From JBAYSY01 sp041675885 (GTDB lineage Bacteria; Pseudomonadota; Alphaproteobacteria; Rhodobacterales; Rhodobacteraceae), in the NCBI GenBank assembly GCA_041675885.1, contig JBAYSY010000023.1, forward strand, positions 1 to 45,978: a stretch of 45,978 nt of DNA, given 5' to 3'. Positions 1 to 7,929 of the stretch are shown here, in pieces. The notes under the pieces were generated by a model that worked only from the letters and a program-made list of their open reading frames with translations, had not been told where the DNA came from and searched no databases. Made by a program: the position numbers and the translations under genes. Numbering within the stretch: position 1 is the first letter of the stretch; every line of letters begins with the position of its first letter.

Positions 1-624
1 AAGCTGGCGGCGGAGCTGCCCAAAGGCGCCATCTGGGCCAACCAGTTCGACAATGTCGCCAACCGGCAGGCGCATGTGGAAACCACCGGCCCGGAAATCT
101 TCGCCCAGACCGAGGGCAAGGTCGACGGCTTCATCTGCGCCGTGGGGTCGGGCGGCACGCTTGCGGGCGTCGCCATGGCGCTGCAACCCAGGGGCGTGAA
201 GATCGCGCTTGCGGACCCCGAGGGCGCGGCGCTGCACAGCTTCTACACCGAGGGCGCGCTGAAGGCCGAGGGCAGTTCGATCACCGAGGGGATCGGCCAG
301 GGCCGCATCACCGCCAATCTCGAAGGTTTCACCCCGGATATGTCGTTCCGCATCCCCGATGCCGAGGCGCTGCCGATCGTCTTCGACCTGCTGTCCGACG
401 AAGGGCTGTGTCTCGGCGGTTCCTCGGGGATCAACGTGGCGGGGGCGATCCGCATGGCGCGGGCGATGGGGCCGGGGCACACCATCGTCACGGTGCTGTG
501 CGACTACGGCACCCGCTACCAGTCCAAGCTGTTCAACCCCGAGTTCCTGCGCGGGCAGGGCCTGCCGGTCCCGGCATGGCTGGATGGGCCGGGGCGGGCG
601 GTGCCCGAAGTCTACGAGGGGTGA
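1..624 (+). CDS. cysK: Cysteine synthase family protein, C-terminal part (5' end outside window)
   Basis: The reading frame is open from base 1 and encodes the last 207 residues of a fold-type II PLP enzyme. It would make cysteine in the cytoplasm from O-acetylserine and sulfide. The PLP phosphate-binding loop GSGGTLAG lies at about residues 49-56 of the visible part, and a second glycine-rich segment, GGSSGINVAGA, at about 139-149, both typical of CysK/CysM enzymes. The segment TVLCDYGTRYQSKLF near the C-terminus also fits. The lysine that binds PLP lies upstream of the window. The gene ends 152 bases before the AlaX start and has no obvious terminator. A cystathionine beta-synthase-like relative cannot be excluded without the N-terminus. 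Confidence 0.85.
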   Translation, partial: KLAAELPKGAIWANQFDNVANRQAHVETTGPEIFAQTEGKVDGFICAVGSGGTLAGVAMALQPRGVKIALADPEGAALHSFYTEGALKAEGSSITEGIGQGRITANLEGFTPDMSFRIPDAEALPIVFDLLSDEGLCLGGSSGINVAGAIRMARAMGPGHTIVTVLCDYGTRYQSKLFNPEFLRGQGLPVPAWLDGPGRAVPEVYEG

Positions 625-776
625 TCCCATGCGGGCGGGCGCGATTCCGCGCGACGTGAATTTCCTGTCGCCGCCGGGCCGGGAGATCGGCCACCGGATA
701 TCGCACCGTTCCGGTGGTGCCGCTGCCGTTGCCCGTCCGGCTCCGCCCGCCCCGTGATACAAGCCGAGGAGAACCG

Positions 777-1499
777 ATGACCGACCATCCTTACCGCACC
801 GACCCCTATCTGCGCGAAGCCGCGGCCACCGTGCTGGCCCATACGCCCGAAGGCGGGATCGTGCTTGACCGTTCGATCTTCTACCCCACCGGCGGCGGCC
901 AGCCCGGTGACGGCGGCTGGATCGACTGGGACGGCGGCGCGATCCCGGTCGCGACCACGGTCAAGGGCGAAGCGGGCGCGCCGGTGCTGCTTCCGGCCGA
1001 GCCGGTGGCGCTGCCGCCGGTGGGCGCCGCGGTCGGCCAGCGGCTCGACTGGGACCGGCGCTATGCGCATATGCGGATGCACACGGCGCTGCATCTGCTG
1101 TCGGTGGCGATCCCGCTGCCGGTGACCGGCGGCGCCATCGGCGCGGGCAAGGGGCGGCTCGACTTCGACATGCCCGAGGCGCCCGCCGATGCGGCCGTGC
1201 TGGAGGAGATGCTGAACGAACTTGTCGCCCGCGACCTGGAGGTGGGCGAGGAATGGATCACCGACGCCGAACTGGCCGCGAATCCGGGGCTGGTGAAAAC
1301 CATGTCGGTCAAGCCGCCCTCGGGGCAGGGCCGGGTGCGGCTGGTGCGGATCGGGCTGGGGGCGGGGCAGATCGACCTGCAACCCTGCGGCGGCACCCAT
1401 GTGGCCCGCACCGCCGAGATCGGCAGCGTCCGTATCGGCAAGATCGAGAAGAAGGGCCGTCAGAACCGCCGGGTCGGCCTGCTGATCGAGGACTCCTGA
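777..1499 (+). CDS. Alanyl-tRNA editing protein (AlaX type)
   Basis: A 240-residue stand-alone homologue of the AlaRS/ThrRS editing domain, which hydrolyses Ser-tRNA(Ala) or Gly-tRNA(Ala) in trans. The zinc ligand motifs are visible: HTALH at residues 102-106 and CGGTH at 204-208, together with FYPTGGGQPGD near residue 36, the usual signature of this fold. The ATG at 777 is preceded by GAGGAGAA at good spacing. An in-frame GTG 63 bases upstream adds a Pro/Arg-rich stretch with no family match and was not used. A repeat element follows the stop codon. I am sure of the family but not of the tRNA substrate. Confidence 0.92.
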   Translation: MTDHPYRTDPYLREAAATVLAHTPEGGIVLDRSIFYPTGGGQPGDGGWIDWDGGAIPVATTVKGEAGAPVLLPAEPVALPPVGAAVGQRLDWDRRYAHMRMHTALHLLSVAIPLPVTGGAIGAGKGRLDFDMPEAPADAAVLEEMLNELVARDLEVGEEWITDAELAANPGLVKTMSVKPPSGQGRVRLVRIGLGAGQIDLQPCGGTHVARTAEIGSVRIGKIEKKGRQNRRVGLLIEDS

Positions 1500-1509
1500 T
1501 CGGGGGCGA

Positions 1510-1611
1510 GGGGCCGCTGAAGCGGCTGTTCCGGGCGAAGGGGGCATTCTGCCCCCTCTTGCGCCTTGCGGCGCAATTCACCCCCGGAGGATATTTCGGG
1601 ACAGAAGAAGA
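1510..1611 (+). repeat. 3'-end modular repeat, modules M2+M3
   Basis: Begins 11 bases after the AlaX stop. M2 ends in GCGGCTGTTCCGGGC. M3 starts with a perfect hairpin (1540-1546 with 1550-1556, loop TTC), then a second hairpin (GCGCC 1561-1565 with GGCGC 1570-1574), then AATTCACCCCCGGAGGATA and ends in ACAGAAGAAG. The same modules in the same order occur at 3961-4079. It fills the convergent gap before the LysM gene. Confidence 0.75.
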
Positions 1612-1642
1612 TGGGCTTTCGTCCTGCTTTCGTCCCCTGCCT

Positions 1643-3253
1643 TCAGTCCTGCGGTTCCGTGGCCGGGACGGTGAAGACCTGCCCGGGATAGATCAGGTCG
1701 GGGTTGCGGATCTGGTCGCGGTTGGCCTCGAACACCTTGACGTAGAGGATGCCCTCGCCATAGCTCTCGCGCGCGATGCGCCACAGGGTGAAGCCCGGCT
1801 GCACCGTCACCCGGCTTGCGACCGGAGCGGCGGTAACGGTGGTGGGCATGGTGACGGTGGCCGGGGCCGCGGGATCGGCGGGTGTGGCGGCAGGGGCGGC
1901 GGCGGCAGGTTCCGTCCCGGCCGGGGCTGCCGGGGCGATCCCGGCGGCGGCCAGCGCCTCGGGCGTTTCGCGCTGGAACGGGGTTTCGAAGCGCGCGGCG
2001 ACCCGGCCCGTGGCGTCGATCTGGTCGGCCCGCAACGTATAGAGCCCACCGGCGATCCCGTCGAGATCCGCCTGCCAGCGCCCGTCCGTGCCGGTCGCCG
2101 CCTCGGCCACCGCGCGGTTGTCGAGGTAGAGCCGCAGCGCCGAACCGGGCGCGGCGCGGCCCGCAAGCTGCACCACCCCGCCCGCGCCATAGGCGATCGT
2201 TTCGATCAGAACGTCGGGGGTGGTCCCGGCGGCGGGCGGCGCATCGCCGCCGGGTTGCAGCAGGCGCACGCCGGAGTCGCCGATCAGGATCGCCGCCGGG
2301 GCCTGCGGCGCCGGGGGGAGTGCTGCGGCGGGTTCGGGCGCAGGGCCGGAAACCGGGGCCTGTGCTGTGGCCGCCGGGGGCATGGCCGGGGCTTCGGCGG
2401 GCTGCTGCGCCGTTACGGCGGGAACGGGCGCGGCGGCGGTCTCGATTGGGGGCGCGGGTTCTGCCGCGACGCTCTCCGGCGCTGTTGTCGGTTCGGGTTC
2501 CGCCGCTTCCGGCAGGGCTGCGGTTTCCGTGACCGGCTCCGGCGCGGGTTCGGCTGCCGCCGGGGCAGGTTCCGCCGCTTCGGCCACGGGTGCGGCCGGG
2601 CTGGCGACGGTCTCGACCGCCGGAGCTTCCGGCGCGGGTTCCGCCGCTGGTGGCGGGACGGCCTCGGCGGCGGGGGCCTCGACCTCGACCGGGGCGGCGG
2701 GTTCCGCAGGCGCCTCTGCCGCCGGAAGGGCGGCAAGCCGTTCCGCCGCGGGTTCTGCCCCGGCCGGCAGGCCGACCGCGCCGACCATCACGCTTTCGGC
2801 CGAGGCCACCACCTGCCCGTCGCCGGTCGCCATGGCCAGCGTCAGCACGCGCGGCGCATCCCCCGGGGCGATGTCGAACAGCGCGACGAACCGCCCCTGG
2901 CTGTCGGCCACCGCCCCCGCCTGTTCCAGCCCGTCGAGCAGCACCGTCACATCCGCCGAGGGCGCGGCGCGGCCCGCGACCAGCGAGGCCCCGTCGCCCT
3001 CGATCCGCACCACGTCGAAGCGCGGCGGTTCAGGTGTGGGAGCGGCGGCGGCAGGGGCGGATTCGGGTTCAGGCGCAGGGGCATCGACCGCCGCCGTTTC
3101 GGGCATGGCCCGGGGCGCCGGGGCCTCGGGCGGTGCCTCCGGCCCGCCCCCGGGCCACAGGAGCCATGCCGCCGCCAGTGCCGCGATGGCGGCCGCCGCG
3201 CCCCCGGCGATCCCCGTGGCCAGCCTGCTTCCCCTGCCTGCTTCTGTCGTCAT
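1643..3253 (-). CDS. LysM domain protein with N-terminal membrane anchor
   Basis: A 536-residue protein with one membrane segment near residues 12-32, so the bulk is probably periplasmic. A long Ala/Pro/Glu-rich low-complexity region contains two better-ordered stretches (about 115-185 and 330-410) resembling small beta-sandwich domains that carry 'substituent' phrases such as DGRWQADLDGIAGG. A single C-terminal LysM domain occupies about residues 482-531 (FTLWRIARESYGEG ... NPDLIYPGQVFTVP) and should bind peptidoglycan. The ATG is preceded by GGAGGA. It is divergent from the LOG gene, with 141 bases between the starts. Enzymatic activity is not apparent; a cell-wall tether or scaffold is the modest reading. 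Confidence 0.85.
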   Translation of the reverse strand: MTTEAGRGSRLATGIAGGAAAAIAALAAAWLLWPGGGPEAPPEAPAPRAMPETAAVDAPAPEPESAPAAAAPTPEPPRFDVVRIEGDGASLVAGRAAPSADVTVLLDGLEQAGAVADSQGRFVALFDIAPGDAPRVLTLAMATGDGQVVASAESVMVGAVGLPAGAEPAAERLAALPAAEAPAEPAAPVEVEAPAAEAVPPPAAEPAPEAPAVETVASPAAPVAEAAEPAPAAAEPAPEPVTETAALPEAAEPEPTTAPESVAAEPAPPIETAAAPVPAVTAQQPAEAPAMPPAATAQAPVSGPAPEPAAALPPAPQAPAAILIGDSGVRLLQPGGDAPPAAGTTPDVLIETIAYGAGGVVQLAGRAAPGSALRLYLDNRAVAEAATGTDGRWQADLDGIAGGLYTLRADQIDATGRVAARFETPFQRETPEALAAAGIAPAAPAGTEPAAAAPAATPADPAAPATVTMPTTVTAAPVASRVTVQPGFTLWRIARESYGEGILYVKVFEANRDQIRNPDLIYPGQVFTVPATEPQD

Positions 3254-3333
3254 CCGTCCTCCGGCGAAGGTGATCCGGCTGCCTGCCCGCCGGTCTGCTG
3301 CCCGATCCGTTGCCCGGTCTGTGCCCGATCTGC

Positions 3334-3360
3334 TTGAGCGACCATAGGAACCCTTATATC
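3334..3360 (+). promoter_or_regulatory. Candidate sigma-70 promoter of the LOG gene
   Basis: TTGAGC (3334-3339) and TATATC (3355-3360) are separated by 15 bases, or ATATCA by 16. They lie about 35 bases upstream of the ATG at 3395, in the most AT-rich part of the divergent gap. Visual match only. Confidence 0.35.
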
Positions 3361-3394
3361 AGAGGTCAAAGCAAACAAGTCACGGAGGTGCCAC

Positions 3395-3949
3395 ATGCCC
3401 GCCACCCGATCGGTCTGCGTCTTCTGCGGTTCCCGCGACGGCAGTCGGCAGGAACACGCCACGGCGGCGCAGGCGCTGGGACGGCTGATCGCGGCCGAGG
3501 GCTGGCGGCTGGTTTACGGCGCGGGCGATGTGGGGCTGATGGGCGCGGTGGCCGAAGCCGCGCAGGCGGCGGGCGGCAAGGCGATCGGCGTGGTACCGGT
3601 GCATCTGATGGGCCGCGAGAAGGCGCGCGAGCGGCTGGATACCATGATCGTCACCGAGAACATGCATGAGCGGAAGAAGGTGATGTTCATGAACTCGGAC
3701 GTCATCGTGGTGATGCCGGGCGGCGCCGGATCGCTGGACGAGTTCTTCGAGGTGCTGACCTGGCGGCAGATCGGCCTGCATGAAAAGCCGATCTTCCTGC
3801 TGAATATCGGCGGGTTCTGGGATCCGCTGGTCGGGCTCATCGACCATGTGATCGCCGAGGGGTTCGCCGAACCCTCGCTCGCCGGGTTCACCGCCGTGGT
3901 GCCGGATGTGCCCACCCTTGCCGAACGGCTGCGCGCCGCGCTGGGGTAG
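3395..3949 (+). CDS. LOG family / TIGR00730 Rossmann-fold nucleotide phosphoribohydrolase
   Basis: A 184-residue cytoplasmic protein of the 'lysine decarboxylase-like' LOG family. Members cleave the N-glycosidic bond of nucleoside 5'-monophosphates, including cytokinin riboside monophosphates. The signatures are present: MHERK at residues 90-94 and PGGAGSLDE at 108-116 (family pattern PGGxGTxxE, here with Ser for Thr), plus the N-terminal CVFCGS motif. The start has a clear GGAGG. The physiological substrate in bacteria is usually unknown, so I do not assign one. It lies alone, divergent from the LysM gene, and ends at a modular repeat. Confidence 0.9.
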   Translation: MPATRSVCVFCGSRDGSRQEHATAAQALGRLIAAEGWRLVYGAGDVGLMGAVAEAAQAAGGKAIGVVPVHLMGREKARERLDTMIVTENMHERKKVMFMNSDVIVVMPGGAGSLDEFFEVLTWRQIGLHEKPIFLLNIGGFWDPLVGLIDHVIAEGFAEPSLAGFTAVVPDVPTLAERLRAALG

Positions 3950-3960
3950 GCCGTGCCGCC

Positions 3961-4079
3961 GGGCAGCGCCCGACCGCTGCCCCGGGCCGTTGGCGCGGCT
4001 GTTCCGGGCAAGGGGCATTCTGCCCCTCTTGCACCTTGTGGCGCAATTCACCCCCGGCGGATATTCCGGGGCGGAAAAT
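3961..4079 (+). repeat. 3'-end modular repeat, most complete copy (M1+M2+M3)
   Basis: Starts 12 bases after the LOG stop. M1 is a hairpin (GGGCAGCG 3961-3968 with CGCTGCCC 3975-3982). M2 contains GCGCGGCTGTTCCGGGC. M3 has hairpin GGGGCA 4012-4017 with TGCCCC 4021-4026, then TTGCACCTTGTGGCGCAA and ACCCCCGGCGGATATTCC. Relative to the copy at 1510, the first M3 stem is one pair shorter but still perfect. Confidence 0.75.
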
Positions 4080-4176
4080 GACCGGGCAGAAGAAAGCGTG
4101 TCTTCATCGGCTTTCGCCCCGCCCCCCGCAAGGCAGGCCGCCCCCCATGTATCGCCGGTTGTGCCCGCCTTGGGGG

Positions 4177-5124
4177 TCAGAGCCCGCCCAGCATCATCTG
4201 GTAGCTGCCGGGCAGGTAGCGGAAGCCCTCGCCCTCGGTGGCGACATAGCCCACCGCCGGGAAGGGCATGTGATAGCCGATGAAGGGGATGCGGTCGGCC
4301 GCCAGCATCCCCAGCAGCTGCCGCCGGGCGGCAATCGCGGCGGCGCGGTCCATGTCGAAGGACACTTCCCAGTCGGGATGCGCCAGCGACCACAGGTAAT
4401 GGTTGGTCGTGTCGGCGATCGCCACCAGGGTCCGCCCGCCGCTTTCGATCATATAGGCTATATGCCCCGGCGTATGGCCGAAGGCCGCCATCGCGGTGAT
4501 GCCGCCGACCACCGTGCCGCCATCGTCGAGGAAGGTGGTCCGGTCGTTCAGCGGCGCGACATTGCGGTCGAACAGCTCGTTGCCCGCCGCCGACCAGTGG
4601 TTGTGTTCCACCGCGCCGGTGACATAGCGGGCGTTGGGGAAGGTGGGGGCGCCGTCGGTCATCGTTCCGCCGATATGGTCGCCGTGCATGTGGGTCAGCA
4701 CCACCACATCCACCTGTTCCGGCGCGTATCCGGCGGCGGTGAGCGCATCCGCGATCCCCTCGGGCGTCAGCCCGGCATCGAGCAGCACCAGTTCCGCCCC
4801 GGTGTTCACCAGCGTCGGCGTGAAGAAGAACTGCGCCCGGTCGGCCGGGATCAGCGCGGCGTCGGAGACGGCGGCGAATTCATCGGCCTCGACGTTCAGG
4901 CCGAAGATGTTCCCCGGCTCCTCCACCACCCGGCTGCCGGAAAGCAGGGTCGTGACCTCGAAATCCCCCAGCATGAAGCGGTGGAAGGGCGCGAAGCCCG
5001 CCCCCTGCATCTCGGCCGCCGCCTGGGCGCGGTGCGGGGCAAGCATGGGCGCAAGCGCGGCGGCGGCGGGCAGCGCCGCCCCGGCAAGCAGCGCGCGGCG
5101 GCGTGTCAGCATCGGCGTGGTCAT
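4177..5124 (-). CDS. Tat-exported MBL-fold metallo-hydrolase
   Basis: A 315-residue metallo-beta-lactamase-fold enzyme. The N-terminus LTRRRALLAGA followed by an Ala-rich hydrophobic stretch to about residue 36 looks like a twin-arginine signal, so the mature enzyme should be periplasmic. The metal site HMHGDH is at residues 145-150, with later GHTPGH and IADTTNH segments supplying the remaining His/Asp ligands. The substrate is not deducible; relatives include lactonases and glyoxalase-like hydrolases. ATG 5124 has GGGGAGGA upstream. It converges with the LOG gene, and the gap holds a modular repeat. It is followed at some distance upstream by the small zincin on the same strand, possibly as a separate unit. 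Confidence 0.88.
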   Translation of the reverse strand: MTTPMLTRRRALLAGAALPAAAALAPMLAPHRAQAAAEMQGAGFAPFHRFMLGDFEVTTLLSGSRVVEEPGNIFGLNVEADEFAAVSDAALIPADRAQFFFTPTLVNTGAELVLLDAGLTPEGIADALTAAGYAPEQVDVVVLTHMHGDHIGGTMTDGAPTFPNARYVTGAVEHNHWSAAGNELFDRNVAPLNDRTTFLDDGGTVVGGITAMAAFGHTPGHIAYMIESGGRTLVAIADTTNHYLWSLAHPDWEVSFDMDRAAAIAARRQLLGMLAADRIPFIGYHMPFPAVGYVATEGEGFRYLPGSYQMMLGGL

Positions 5125-5206
5125 GGATCGGTCCTCCCCTGTTCGTTGTGAGGCACAAGCTAGGGCAGGGGGCGGCGCCGTCCATATTTTTCGGGGTCGG
5201 GACCGG

Positions 5207-5605
5207 TCATTCCCACCAGCGGTCTATCGCGGCGATATCGTCGTCGGACCAGCCGAAGTGATGCGCGAGTTCATGCACCATCACATGGCCGACCAGCTCG
5301 CGCAGCGTCACGTTGCCGCGCGCCACCCATTCGTCGAGGATCGGCCGCCGGAACAGCCAGATCACATCCGGCCCCTGCGGCTGGTCCATCACCGATTTGG
5401 CGGTCAGGGGGATGCCGTCGTAAAGCCCGGTCAGTTCGAACGGATCCTCGATCCCCAGCTCGTCCAGCATGTCGTCGGCGGGAAGTTCCTCGACCCGCAG
5501 CGCCACCGCCAGCGCCGCCGGGCGGAAGGCGTCGGGCAGCGCCGCCGCCGTTTCGCGGGCCAGGCGTTCGATCCCGGCGCAGTCGGGGGCTGTCTGGTCG
5601 TCCAT
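5207..5605 (-). CDS. Small zincin-like metallopeptidase family protein
   Basis: A 132-residue protein ending in the zinc protease motif HELAHHFG (HExxH at residues 111-115) followed by acidic WSDDDI, the layout of the short 'metallopeptidase family' or Zincin_1 proteins found across Actinobacteria and Alphaproteobacteria. No signal peptide or membrane segment is seen, so it is presumably cytoplasmic. I chose ATG 5605 because GGAGGTGCC sits just upstream. A 39-codon in-frame extension would run into the gltX leader and has no better start signal. It is divergent from gltX (76 bases between starts). The biological substrate is unknown. Confidence 0.85.
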   Translation of the reverse strand: MDDQTAPDCAGIERLARETAAALPDAFRPAALAVALRVEELPADDMLDELGIEDPFELTGLYDGIPLTAKSVMDQPQGPDVIWLFRRPILDEWVARGNVTLRELVGHVMVHELAHHFGWSDDDIAAIDRWWE

Positions 5606-5681
5606 GGGGCACCTCCAACCCCCGATATGGACAAAACCGCGCGCCTGTGAAAGAGGGGTTGCGATCAGGAGGCCCCCCGAA

Positions 5682-7013
5682 ATGTCCACCGCGACCGTCA
5701 CCCGCTTCGCCCCTTCGCCCACCGGCTATCTGCATATCGGCAACCTGCGTCCGGCGCTGATGAACTGGATGATCGCCCGGCAGGCCGGGGGCACCTTCAT
5801 CCTGCGGCTCGACGATACCGACCGGGAACGCTCGAAACCCGAATATGCCGATGCGATCCGCGAGGATCTCGAATGGCTCGGCCTGACATGGGACCGGGTG
5901 GAACGCCAGTCCGACCGGCTTGCCCGCTATGAGGAGGCCGCCGGGCAGTTGCGCGCGGCGGGGCGGTTCTACGAGTGTTTCGAAAGCCCGGTGGAGCTGG
6001 ACCTCAAGCGCAAGAAGCTGCTGAACATGGGCCGCCCGCCGGTCTATGACCGCGCGGCGCTGAAATTGTCCGAAGACGACAGGGCGAAGCTGCGCGAGGA
6101 GCGTGGCGGCTACTGGCGCTTCCTGCTGGAACTGGAGCGGATCGAGTGGCGGGACGGCATCCTCGGCCCGGTGTCGATCGACGCGGCCTCCGTCTCCGAC
6201 CCGGTGCTGATCCGCGCCGACGGGCAGGTGCTCTATACCTTCGCGTCGTCGGTCGATGACATCGACATGGGGGTGACGCATATCGTGCGCGGCGCCGATC
6301 ACGTCACCAATACCGCGACCCAGATCCAGATCATGCGGGCCTTGGGCGGCACGCCGCCCGAATTCGCGCATCACTCGCTGCTGACCGGGCCGCAGGGCGA
6401 GGCGCTGTCGAAACGCCTCGGCACGCTTTCCCTGCGCGACCTGCGCGCGCAGGGGGTGGAGCCGCTGGCGCTTCTGTCGCTGATGGCGCGGCTGGGGTCG
6501 TCGAAGCCGGTGGAACTGGCCGTGTCGCATGACGAGCTGATCGCCGGGTTCGAGATCGGCGCCTTCGGCGCCGCGCCGACCAAGTTCGATGCCGCCGACC
6601 TGTTTCCCCTGACCCGGGCCCATGTGCAGGGCCTGCCCTTCGCGGCGGTGGCGGGGCGGATCGCCGATCTCGGGGTACCGGGGGAGCTGGCCGAAGCCTT
6701 CTGGGCGGTGGCGCGGAAGAATGTCACGGTGCTGGACGATCTCGGGGCCTGGTGGGCGCTGTGCCGCGACGGGGCCGAGCCGGTGATCGCGCCCGAGGAT
6801 GCGGATTTCGTGGCCGAGGCGCTGGCGCTGCTGCCCGCCCGGCCCTGGGGGCCGGAGAGCTGGGGCGAATGGACCGCCGCCGTGAAGGCCGCCACCGGCC
6901 GCAAGGGGCGGGGGCTGTTCATGCCGCTGCGCCGGGCGCTGACCGGGCAGGACCACGGGCCGGAAATGGCCGAACTGATGCCGCTCTTGCAGGTGGTGCG
7001 GGCGGGGGCATGA
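5682..7013 (+). CDS. gltX: Glutamyl-tRNA synthetase (short alphaproteobacterial form)
   Basis: A 443-residue class I aminoacyl-tRNA synthetase that charges tRNA(Glu), and perhaps tRNA(Gln) where GatCAB is used. It has the HIGH-type motif (PSPTGYLHIGN, His18) and a KMSKS-type motif LSKRLG at residues 242-247, where the more usual form is KRHG. The protein is somewhat shorter than the common roughly 470-residue enzyme. Rhodobacterales often carry two gltX genes, and this may be either paralogue. ATG 5682 follows AGGAGG with a short spacer; the longer open frame upstream overlaps the divergent zincin gene and is not coding. A GC-rich hairpin begins one base after the stop. Confidence 0.93.
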   Translation: MSTATVTRFAPSPTGYLHIGNLRPALMNWMIARQAGGTFILRLDDTDRERSKPEYADAIREDLEWLGLTWDRVERQSDRLARYEEAAGQLRAAGRFYECFESPVELDLKRKKLLNMGRPPVYDRAALKLSEDDRAKLREERGGYWRFLLELERIEWRDGILGPVSIDAASVSDPVLIRADGQVLYTFASSVDDIDMGVTHIVRGADHVTNTATQIQIMRALGGTPPEFAHHSLLTGPQGEALSKRLGTLSLRDLRAQGVEPLALLSLMARLGSSKPVELAVSHDELIAGFEIGAFGAAPTKFDAADLFPLTRAHVQGLPFAAVAGRIADLGVPGELAEAFWAVARKNVTVLDDLGAWWALCRDGAEPVIAPEDADFVAEALALLPARPWGPESWGEWTAAVKAATGRKGRGLFMPLRRALTGQDHGPEMAELMPLLQVVRAGA

Positions 7014-7046
7014 CCCCGCGCGGGGCGGGTGTCCCAGGCGTGGGAC
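7014..7046 (+). terminator. Two hairpins at the end of gltX
   Basis: A perfect 12-base palindrome CCCCGCGCGGGG (7014-7025) abuts the stop codon. It is followed by GTCCCA (7031-7036) pairing with TGGGAC (7041-7046) over a GGCG loop. There is no U-tract, so Rho-independent termination is uncertain; RNA end protection is also possible. Confidence 0.4.
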
Positions 7047-7120
7047 GAAATCGGACCTTGTGAAATCAACGGGTTGCGCTGGCGGATTGACGATCTGGCA
7101 AGGATTGCGCGCTGCCGGTG

Positions 7121-7254
7121 GTAGGGTGGGCAATCTGCCCGCCATCACCCGTTCCGCAACAGGAGTGGTGCGCTGAAGCGCACCCTACGGTGCGGCGCGA
7201 ACGGGCGTGGCGGGCAGATTGCCCTGCCGGTGGTAGGGTGCGCTTCAGCGCACC
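7121..7254. repeat. Cluster of REP-like GTAG stem-loops
   Basis: Three clear units and one remnant. At 7121-7143 (+) there is GTAG followed by stem GGTGGGCA, loop ATC and stem TGCCCGCC. At 7167-7188 (-) and 7233-7254 (+) there is GTAG followed by GGTGCGC, loop TTCA and GCGCACC. The last two are exact inverted copies. A degenerate unit lies near 7209-7225 (-). Both plus-strand units are preceded by CTGCCGGTG. This is the GTAG-plus-palindrome layout of REP elements mobilised by RAYT transposases. The same pair recurs at 36849-36907. Confidence 0.7.
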
Positions 7255-7267
7255 GGCCCCCCGGCGC

Positions 7268-7440
7268 AACAGAGGGCAGCGGCCGACCGCGGGGGGCCGC
7301 TTCTGACGGTTGTGGCTGGCAGTTCATGGTGCCGAATACCCCGACGTGTGTGCATGTTGATACGTTGCAATAGCGGCCGCCCGTGCGGGCGGTCGGCCGC
7401 TGCCCGGGCCGCTGGTGCGGCTGTTCCGGGCAAGGGGAGG
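7268..7440 (+). repeat. MITE-like copy A of the modular repeat (M1 arms with insert, then M2)
   Basis: The arms GGGCAGCGGCCGACCGC (7274-7290) and its exact reverse complement (7389-7405) are 17-bp terminal inverted repeats. Between them lies a roughly 100-base insert with GTGCCGAATACCCC and TTGCAATAGCGGCCGC. M2 (GCGGCTGTTCCGGGCAAGGGG) follows. The 44234-44429 region carries the same arrangement in reverse with diverged sequence. It lies in the gap between gltX and the convergent PepSY gene. I see no coding potential. Confidence 0.7.
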
Positions 7441-7477
7441 GGGAGCGGGTGTTCGGGCTCTGCGCCCCCCGTTCACC

Positions 7478-7726
7478 CTACCGGCGCGGCTCTCCGGTGA
7501 CCGGATCGAGCCTGATCTCCACCTTCGCGCCGTCGGGGGTGTAGAATTCCACCTCCCAGTAGCCGTCGTCGTCCCAGTCCACCTCGTCGATCCAGGCGAC
7601 GTTGTGTCCGGCCTCGACCTTGGCGAGGATTTCCGACAGCGGCTTGGCGCCCTCGGGCGGCGGCAGCGCATAGGCGGCGGATGTGGCGAGATAACCGGCG
7701 GCGGCGATCAGCGGCAGGCGGCTCAT
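7478..7726 (-). CDS. Small exported PepSY-like protein
   Basis: An 82-residue protein with an N-terminal signal-like segment (SRLPLIAAAGYLATSAAYA, cleavage after about residue 20). The mature part fits a single PepSY-type repeat: KPLSEILAKVEA helix, then WIDEVDWDDDGYWEVEFYTPDG and KVEIRLDPVTGE strands. Such proteins are periplasmic and are proposed to modulate peptidases or bind metals; the partner is not known here. ATG 7726 has AAGGAG upstream, and just above that lies a perfect 19-bp tandem duplication in the leader (7744-7781). It converges with gltX. Confidence 0.8.
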   Translation of the reverse strand: MSRLPLIAAAGYLATSAAYALPPPEGAKPLSEILAKVEAGHNVAWIDEVDWDDDGYWEVEFYTPDGAKVEIRLDPVTGEPRR

Positions 7727-7743
7727 GGGGTCTGCTCCTTGTT

Positions 7744-7781
7744 GTTGTCGTGACGTTGCTGTGTTGTCGTGACGTTGCTGT
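7744..7781 (-). repeat. Perfect 19-bp tandem duplication in the leader of the PepSY gene
   Basis: GTTGTCGTGACGTTGCTGT occurs twice without a gap (7744-7762 and 7763-7781), about 18 bases upstream of the minus-strand ATG at 7726. It therefore lies next to the ribosome binding site in the 5' UTR or promoter. Perfect identity implies a recent duplication or selection for two binding sites. Confidence 0.9.
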
Positions 7782-7929
7782 TTCCGGGGAGGGGGGGATT
7801 CGCCCCGGTGGCCTGTGAAGGAACAATAGGGCCGGGCGGGCGGTGCGGAAACCGGGGCGGCGCCCGCGCCGGGTCACATCTGCGCGAACCGGCTGCGGCA
7901 CGGCGTCACGTGCGGTCACCATTGGCCCG

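Noticed and set aside
1253..3337. A 694-codon plus-strand frame across the LysM gene
   Set aside because: It starts inside the AlaX gene, runs antisense to the LysM gene and is almost purely Gly/Arg. The minus strand has a real LysM domain.
7121..7254. CRISPR array
   Set aside because: The repeats are palindromic GTAG units in alternating orientation with irregular spacing and no spacers of constant length; no cas genes are nearby.
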